Positions 59,487 to 64,000 of a DNA stretch of 64,000 nucleotides are shown here, piece after piece. The stretch is from Lysobacter sp036697405 (GTDB lineage Bacteria > Pseudomonadota > Gammaproteobacteria > Xanthomonadales > Xanthomonadaceae). Each line of letters opens with the position of its first letter. Position 1 is the first letter of the stretch. The notes below the pieces were generated by a model. The model was not told the origin of the DNA, ran no database searches, and saw nothing but the letters and a program-made list of their open reading frames with translations. The position numbers and the translations under genes were made by a program. The DNA lies in the NCBI RefSeq assembly GCF_036697405.1, contig NZ_JBAHWA010000001.1, forward strand, positions 682,001 to 746,000, written 5' to 3'.

Positions 59487-61517
59487 ATGCTGCCTGAACT
59501 CGGCCAGATCGCCCTGATCCTGGCGTTGCTGATCGCCGCCCTGCAGGCGCTGCTGCCGATGCTGGGCGCGCAACGCGGCATCACCGCCTGGATGGCGCTG
59601 GCGCGCCCGGCCGCCTACGCGCAGCTGGCCCTGGTCGCGGCCGCGTTCGTCATCCTGACCCACGCCTTCGTGGTCCAGGATTTCTCGCTCAAGTACGTCG
59701 CCGAGAACAGCAACTCGCTGCTGCCGGTGGGCTACCGCTATTCGGCGGTATGGGGCGCGCACGAAGGCTCGCTGCTGCTGTGGGCGCTGGTGCTGGCGCT
59801 GTGGACCGGCGCGGTCGCGCGTTTCTCGCGCGCCTTGCCGCAAGCGGTGATCGCGCGCGTGCTGGGCGTGATGGGCATCGTCAGCGTCGGCTTCCTGTCG
59901 TTCCTGATCTTCACCAGCAACCCGTTCGCGCGCCTGCTGCCGGCGGTGGCCGAAGGCCGCGACCTCAATCCGCTGCTGCAGGACCCGGGCCTGATCATCC
60001 ACCCGCCGATGCTGTACATCGGCTACGTCGGTTTCGCGGTGCCGTTCGCGTTCGCGATCGCCGCCCTGCTCGACGGCAAGGTCGACGCGCGCTGGCTGCG
60101 CTGGACCCGGCCCTGGACCAACATCGCCTGGGCCTTCCTGACCCTGGGCATCGCCCTGGGTTCGTGGTGGGCGTACTACGAACTGGGCTGGGGCGGCTGG
60201 TGGTTTTGGGACCCGGTCGAGAACGCCAGCTTCATGCCCTGGCTGGCCGGCGCCGCGCTGCTGCATTCGCAGGCGGTGACCGAAAAGCGCGGCAGCTTCC
60301 GCGGCTGGACCCTGCTGCTGGCGATCGCCACCTTCTCGCTGTCGCTGCTGGGCACCTTCCTGGTCCGCTCCGGCGTACTGACCAGCGTGCACGCCTTCGC
60401 CGCCGATCCTTCGCGCGGCCTGTTCGTGCTGATCTTCCTGGGGCTGGTGATCGGCGGTTCGCTGCTGCTGTACGCGCTGCGCGCGCCCTCCGACGACCCG
60501 GGCAAGCCCTTCCAGGCCAGCTCGCGCGAAACCCTGCTGCTGGCCAATAACCTGCTGCTGACCACCGCCTGCGCGATGGTCCTGCTGGGCACGCTGTACC
60601 CGCTGCTGGCCGACGCGCTGGAACTGGGCAAGCTCTCGGTCGGCCCGCCTTACTTCGCGCTGATGTTCCTGCTGCTGATGGCGCCGCTGGTGTTGCTGCT
60701 GCCGTTCGGCCCGTTGTTCCGCTGGCAGCGCGAGCAGCTCTCGCGTCCGGCCGCGATGCTGCTGCCCTGGGCCGGCCTGGCCCTCGGCGCGGCCATCGGC
60801 GCCTACTTCATGGCCCCCCAGGGCGCGTGGAAGGTCGCCGCCGGCGTCGGCGGCGCGGTCTGGGTCGCGGCCGGCACCCTGCGTTTCGTGTGGACGCGCC
60901 TGCGCGGCGACGGCAACCGCTACACCGCCGAAATGCTGGGCATGACCCTGGCCCACGCGGGCGTCGCCGTATTCCTGATCGGCGCCCTGCTCACCGAAGG
61001 CCTGAGCCAGCAGCGCGAGCTCGCCCTGGCGCCCGGCCAGACCGTCGAGGTGGGCCGCTACGCGTTCCGCTTCGACGGCGTCGCCCACCGCCAGGGCCCG
61101 AATTTCGAAGCCGACCGCGGCAGCGTCACCGTGTTCGAGAACGATCGCCTGCTGGGCGTGATGCATCCGGAGAAGCGCGCCTACGCCAGCGGCGGCCAGG
61201 TCATGACCGAGGCCGCGATCGACCCGGGCCTGAGCCGCGATCTCTACGTCGCCCTGGGCGAACCGCTGGGCGACGGCGCCTGGGCCATGCGCGTGCACAT
61301 CAAGCCGTTCGTGCGCTGGATCTGGGCCGGCGCGCTGCTGATGATGCTGGGCGGTTTCGTCGCCGCGGCCGATCGGCGCTTCCGTCCCAAGCTCGTCGCC
61401 GAATCCGAACCCGCACCGCACGCGCCCGTGGCGCTTGAGCCGGTTCTCGCCCATCACCGCAGCGCGCCCGTCGACGGCCCGCGCGACGACGACGCCCTGG
61501 GAGGCGAACCCGCATGA
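59487..61517 (+). CDS. ccmF: Cytochrome c haem lyase subunit CcmF
   Basis: A 676-residue polytopic protein. The WWD motif is WGGWWFWDPVENASFMPWL, with many membrane helices and a C-terminal periplasmic loop. AENSNSLLPVGYRYSAVWGAHEGSLLLW is another family hallmark. It joins haem from CcmE to apocytochrome c with CcmH and CcmI. A 133-base gap precedes it. The stop overlaps ccmG. Confidence 0.97.
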   Translation: MLPELGQIALILALLIAALQALLPMLGAQRGITAWMALARPAAYAQLALVAAAFVILTHAFVVQDFSLKYVAENSNSLLPVGYRYSAVWGAHEGSLLLWALVLALWTGAVARFSRALPQAVIARVLGVMGIVSVGFLSFLIFTSNPFARLLPAVAEGRDLNPLLQDPGLIIHPPMLYIGYVGFAVPFAFAIAALLDGKVDARWLRWTRPWTNIAWAFLTLGIALGSWWAYYELGWGGWWFWDPVENASFMPWLAGAALLHSQAVTEKRGSFRGWTLLLAIATFSLSLLGTFLVRSGVLTSVHAFAADPSRGLFVLIFLGLVIGGSLLLYALRAPSDDPGKPFQASSRETLLLANNLLLTTACAMVLLGTLYPLLADALELGKLSVGPPYFALMFLLLMAPLVLLLPFGPLFRWQREQLSRPAAMLLPWAGLALGAAIGAYFMAPQGAWKVAAGVGGAVWVAAGTLRFVWTRLRGDGNRYTAEMLGMTLAHAGVAVFLIGALLTEGLSQQRELALAPGQTVEVGRYAFRFDGVAHRQGPNFEADRGSVTVFENDRLLGVMHPEKRAYASGGQVMTEAAIDPGLSRDLYVALGEPLGDGAWAMRVHIKPFVRWIWAGALLMMLGGFVAAADRRFRPKLVAESEPAPHAPVALEPVLAHHRSAPVDGPRDDDALGGEPA

Positions 61518-62059
61518 ACAAGAGCCGCTGGCTGCCCCTGGCCGTGTTCGCCGTGCTCGCCGTGCTGCTCGCCGCCGGCGTGTGGCTGAGCCGCAACCCC
61601 AATCGCGAAGCCCTGCCCTCGCCGCTGATCGGCAAGCCCGCGCCGGAGTTCTCGCTGCCGGTGCTGCACGAAGCCGGGCGCCTGATGAGTTCCGAACAGC
61701 TGCGCGGCTCGCCTTATCTGCTCAACGTCTGGGGCAGCTGGTGCCCGGCCTGCCGCGACGAGCATCCGGTGCTGACCCGCTTCGCCGAAACCAAGCGCGT
61801 GCGCGTGATCGGTTTCAACTGGAAGGACGAACACGCCGACGCGATGCGCTGGCTGGAGCAGTACGGCAACCCGTACTGGATGGTGCTGGCCGATTACGAC
61901 GGCAAGGTCGCGATCGACTGGGGCATCTACGGCGCACCGGAAACCTTCCTGGTGGACGCCAAGGGCGTGGTGCGCTGGAAGCACGTCGGCCCGATGAGCG
62001 AGGCGACGATCCGCGACGAGCTGCTGCCGGCGCTGACGGAAGTCGAGAAGACGCGATGA
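61514..62059 (+). CDS. ccmG: Thiol-disulfide oxidoreductase CcmG/DsbE
   Basis: A 181-residue membrane-anchored thioredoxin. The signal anchor is WLPLAVFAVLAVLLAAGVWL. The active site is WGSWCPAC (Cys77, Cys80), and the cis-Pro loop is GAPETFLVD. It reduces the CxxCH motif of apocytochromes. It overlaps ccmF and ccmH by ATGA. Confidence 0.97.
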   Translation: MNKSRWLPLAVFAVLAVLLAAGVWLSRNPNREALPSPLIGKPAPEFSLPVLHEAGRLMSSEQLRGSPYLLNVWGSWCPACRDEHPVLTRFAETKRVRVIGFNWKDEHADAMRWLEQYGNPYWMVLADYDGKVAIDWGIYGAPETFLVDAKGVVRWKHVGPMSEATIRDELLPALTEVEKTR

Positions 62060-62646
62060 AAAGCGAATCCCCCCTGCCCCCCTTTTGCAAAGGGGGGAAC
62101 AGCCGCCGCACTGATGAATCCCTCGCAGCACCGATTGGTCTTCCCCCTTTGCAAAAGGGGGACCGAGGGGGATTCGCTTTTAACACCCTGCGCAGCCTCG
62201 CCCTAAGCGCCCTGCTGACCCTGGTCGCCGCCGCACCGCTGTCCGCCCAACCCGCCAACGACCCCGCGCCGCTGCAATTCCACGACGCCGGCGAGGAAGC
62301 GCGCTTCCACGCTCTGGCCGCGGAGCTGCGCTGCGTGATGTGCCAGAACCAATCGCTGGCCGAATCCAACGCCCAGATCGCCCACGACCTGCGCCGCGAA
62401 GTGCTGGCGCTGATGCGCCAGGGCAAGGACAACCGCCAGATCAAGCAGTTCCTGGTCGCGCGCTACGGCGAGTTCGTGCTGTATCGCCCGCAGGTCGAAT
62501 CCAAGACCTGGCTGCTGTGGTTCGGCCCGGCCCTGGTGCTGCTGGCCGGCGGCTTTGCGGTGGCCGCCATCGTGCGCGGCCGCGCGCGCGCCGCGGCCGC
62601 CGAACGCCCGCGCGGCGACGGCGAAGACGACAACGAGGAATGGTAA
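62056..62646 (+). CDS. ccmH: Cytochrome c maturation protein CcmH, with inserted palindromic element after the start codon
   Basis: A 196-residue CcmH/CycL protein. The CxxC motif is LRCVMCQNQSLAESNA (Cys93, Cys96), followed by LRREVLALMRQGKDNRQIKQFL and a C-terminal membrane helix (WLLWFGPALVLLAGGFAVAAIV). Its signal peptide (TLRSLALSALLTLVAAAPLSAQ) is normal, but 41 codons of a palindromic repeat separate it from the ATG, adding a 41-residue leader with an extra Cys11. Translation could instead begin at TTG 62149. CcmH reduces the apocytochrome and forms the lyase with CcmF. Confidence 0.95.
   Translation: MKSESPLPPFCKGGNSRRTDESLAAPIGLPPLQKGDRGGFAFNTLRSLALSALLTLVAAAPLSAQPANDPAPLQFHDAGEEARFHALAAELRCVMCQNQSLAESNAQIAHDLRREVLALMRQGKDNRQIKQFLVARYGEFVLYRPQVESKTWLLWFGPALVLLAGGFAVAAIVRGRARAAAAERPRGDGEDDNEEW
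62059..62181. repeat. MITE-like palindromic element inserted in frame right after the ccmH start codon
   Basis: A 123-bp element with perfect 15-bp terminal inverted repeats (AAAAGCGAATCCCCC and GGGGGATTCGCTTTT), each followed inward by a CCCCCTTTTGCAAAGGGGG-type palindrome. It begins at the base after the ATG. Its length is 41 codons with no stop in this frame, and it is a member of the family at 8245-8556. Confidence 0.92.
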
Positions 62647-63647
62647 TGACCGCGTTCGTACTGGCCAGCGCCGCGCTGGTCCTGCTGGTGCTCGCCTTCG
62701 TGCTGCGTCCGCTGTGGCAGGCCAAGCCGATGGCCGCGGCCGGCGTGTTCGCCGGCCTGGTCCTGATCACCGGCCTGACCTACGCCCTGATCGGCACGCC
62801 CGACGCGCTCGACCCCGTGCGCCGCGAGCCGCCCGCGACCGCGCAGGACGCGATCGCCCAGCTCGAAGCCCAGCTCGAACGCGAACCCAACCGCATCGAC
62901 GGCTGGCGCCTGCTCGCGCGCGCCTATGCCGACGCCGGGCGCCTGGACAAGGCGCGCGCGGCGAGCGCGCGCGCGCTCAAGCTCGCCCCCGAGGACCCGG
63001 ACCTGCTGGTGGAAAGCGCCGAGATCGGCGCCCTCGCCAGCGACGGCCGCAAGTTCGGTGCCGACGCGGTCGCGCAGCTGCGGCGCGCGCTGGAGATCCA
63101 GCCCATGCATCAGCGCGCGCGCTGGTTCCTGGGCATCTCGCTGCGTCAGTCCGATCGGCCGGCCGAAGCCGCGAGCACTTGGGAGCCCTTGCTGGCCGTG
63201 GTCGACCCGCGCACCTCCGCCAGCCTGCGCGAGCAGATCGACGCCGCGCGCAAGGACGCCGGCCTGGCGCCGCTGCCGGCGCCGGTCGCAAGCACGTCCG
63301 CCGGCGGCCTCAAGGTCCGCGTGACGCTCGCGCCCGCGCTGGCCGCCAAGCTGCCGGCCGACGCCAGCCTGTTCGTGCTCGCCCGCCAGCCCGACGGACC
63401 GCCGATGCCGGTCGCGGTGGAAAAGCTCGCGGCCCGCGACTTCCCGGTCGAGGTCGTGCTCGACGACGGCGACAGTCCGATGCCGACGATGAAGCTGTCG
63501 CAACTGCAACAGGTCGCGGTGCTCGCGCGCGTCTCGGCCTCGGGCCAGGCGATCGCCCAGAGCGGCGACCTGGCCTCGAAGCCGCAGACCGTGCGCACCG
63601 ACCGCAAGAACACGCTCGAAATCACCATCGACCAGGTCGTTCCATAA
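62646..63647 (+). CDS. ccmI: Cytochrome c maturation TPR protein CcmI
   Basis: A 333-residue protein. Two N-terminal membrane helices (FVLASAALVLLVLAFVL and AAGVFAGLVLITGLTYALI) are followed by TPR repeats (NRIDGWRLLARAYADAGRLDKAR, AVAQLRRALEIQPMHQRARWFLG). The periplasmic C-terminal domain (VRVTLAPALAAKLPADASLFVLA, KLSQLQQVAVLARVSASGQA) binds apocytochrome. It shares one base with the ccmH stop and completes the operon. Confidence 0.95.
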   Translation: MTAFVLASAALVLLVLAFVLRPLWQAKPMAAAGVFAGLVLITGLTYALIGTPDALDPVRREPPATAQDAIAQLEAQLEREPNRIDGWRLLARAYADAGRLDKARAASARALKLAPEDPDLLVESAEIGALASDGRKFGADAVAQLRRALEIQPMHQRARWFLGISLRQSDRPAEAASTWEPLLAVVDPRTSASLREQIDAARKDAGLAPLPAPVASTSAGGLKVRVTLAPALAAKLPADASLFVLARQPDGPPMPVAVEKLAARDFPVEVVLDDGDSPMPTMKLSQLQQVAVLARVSASGQAIAQSGDLASKPQTVRTDRKNTLEITIDQVVP

Positions 63648-63982
63648 AGCCGCTCTTAGCCCGTCTTGCGCGCGCGGGGTGACGCGCGGGGTGAACGGAC
63701 GCTGCTTGCGAGCCCCCGGCTCGCGCGTCCGCGAATGCCCGAACGCTGGTCGTTTGGGCCGGGACCGGTTGGAATAAGCCCCGCGCCAGCGATCAGTTCG
63801 AACGTCGCGCCGTCACCCGGGCGGCTCGACGCCCCTCCATAGGCCGCGCCACATGCGTTCCGGCATCACCCCATTACCACCCGCGCTTACCCCCATCGCG
63901 CCGCCGCAGGCAAAATGGTCCCCCTAGCGCAGGCGCCGCTTCCAGCGCGCCGCGCCCGCAACCAGGAAGGCAGCAACCCGGC
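63648..63982. other. Intergenic region after ccmI
   Basis: 335 bases with no supportable gene. There is a short tandem repeat GCGCGGGGTGA at about 63671-63692. I see no terminator with a U-run. The promoter of the next gene must lie here. Confidence 0.5.
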
Positions 63983-64000
63983 ATGACCGAATTCATTCCG
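63983..64000 (+). CDS. Start of a further gene, cut by the window end
   Basis: ATG at 63983 opens MTEFIP, with AGGAAGG about 12 bases upstream. Only six codons are visible, so nothing can be said about the product. Confidence 0.5.

Noticed and set aside
58476..61457. 993-codon minus-strand open frame antisense to ccmD-ccmF
   Set aside because: The plus-strand frames match CcmC, D, E and F with all key motifs; the antisense frame is Arg/Gln/His-rich shadow sequence.

Overview
The window is GC-rich bacterial DNA whose gene content points to the Xanthomonadaceae, most likely Lysobacter or a close relative. The evidence is a Xanthomonas-type bacteria-killing type IV secretion system (X-T4SS) with a VirB7 that appears to carry an N0 domain, effectors ending in the XVIPCD secretion domain, a large Oar-like TonB-dependent receptor, and interspersed palindromic repeats of the kind common in this family. 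No species can be named from the sequence alone.

Layout. 1-5.0 kb: housekeeping and small metabolic genes (3' end of a cardiolipin synthase, a class IV aminotransferase, an NTF2-like secreted protein, tRNA-Ser(TGA), and a divergent LysR regulator/azoreductase pair). 5.0-17.6 kb: a minus-strand glycan-utilisation locus (LacI regulator, TonB receptor, PF10091/GH144-like lipoprotein, sugar ABC importer without its ATPase, and a large discoidin plus six-hairpin glycosidase). A shared 15-bp palindromic motif lies in front of both lacI and the receptor gene. 17.7-29.5 kb: yciI-bolA, a secreted M12-like metalloprotease, scpA-scpB-rluB, a zinc-ribbon protein, an FAD oxidoreductase, a lipase-like lipoprotein, a YbaK-type deacylase and an omega-amidase.

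29.6-54.4 kb: a complete X-T4SS locus read entirely on the minus strand. The order in the direction of transcription is virB7-8-9-10-11-1-2-3-4-5-6. It is followed directly by a tandem array of secreted, cysteine-rich DUF4189 proteins (seven copies, one broken, plus a leader fragment). Next come three lipoprotein (putative immunity)/XVIPCD-effector pairs: one M23-peptidase-like and two GH19 lysozyme-like. A toxin-less XVIPCD protein, a 98-residue orphan and finally virD4 close the locus. VirB proteins would build the channel, VirD4 would recruit effectors through XVIPCD, the effectors would cut peptidoglycan of rival bacteria, and the periplasmic lipoproteins would protect the producer. The DUF4189 array has no known role and is the best candidate here for an undescribed component.

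54.4-64 kb: a methionine/kynurenine-type aminotransferase, a DUF3293 protein and the full cytochrome c maturation operon ccmABCDEFGHI. Two genes, ccmH and the large glycosidase, carry an in-frame palindromic (MITE-like) element exactly at the front of their signal-peptide code. Other interspersed palindromes of a second family sit at 1.0-1.2, 4.9-5.0 and 28.4-28.6 kb.
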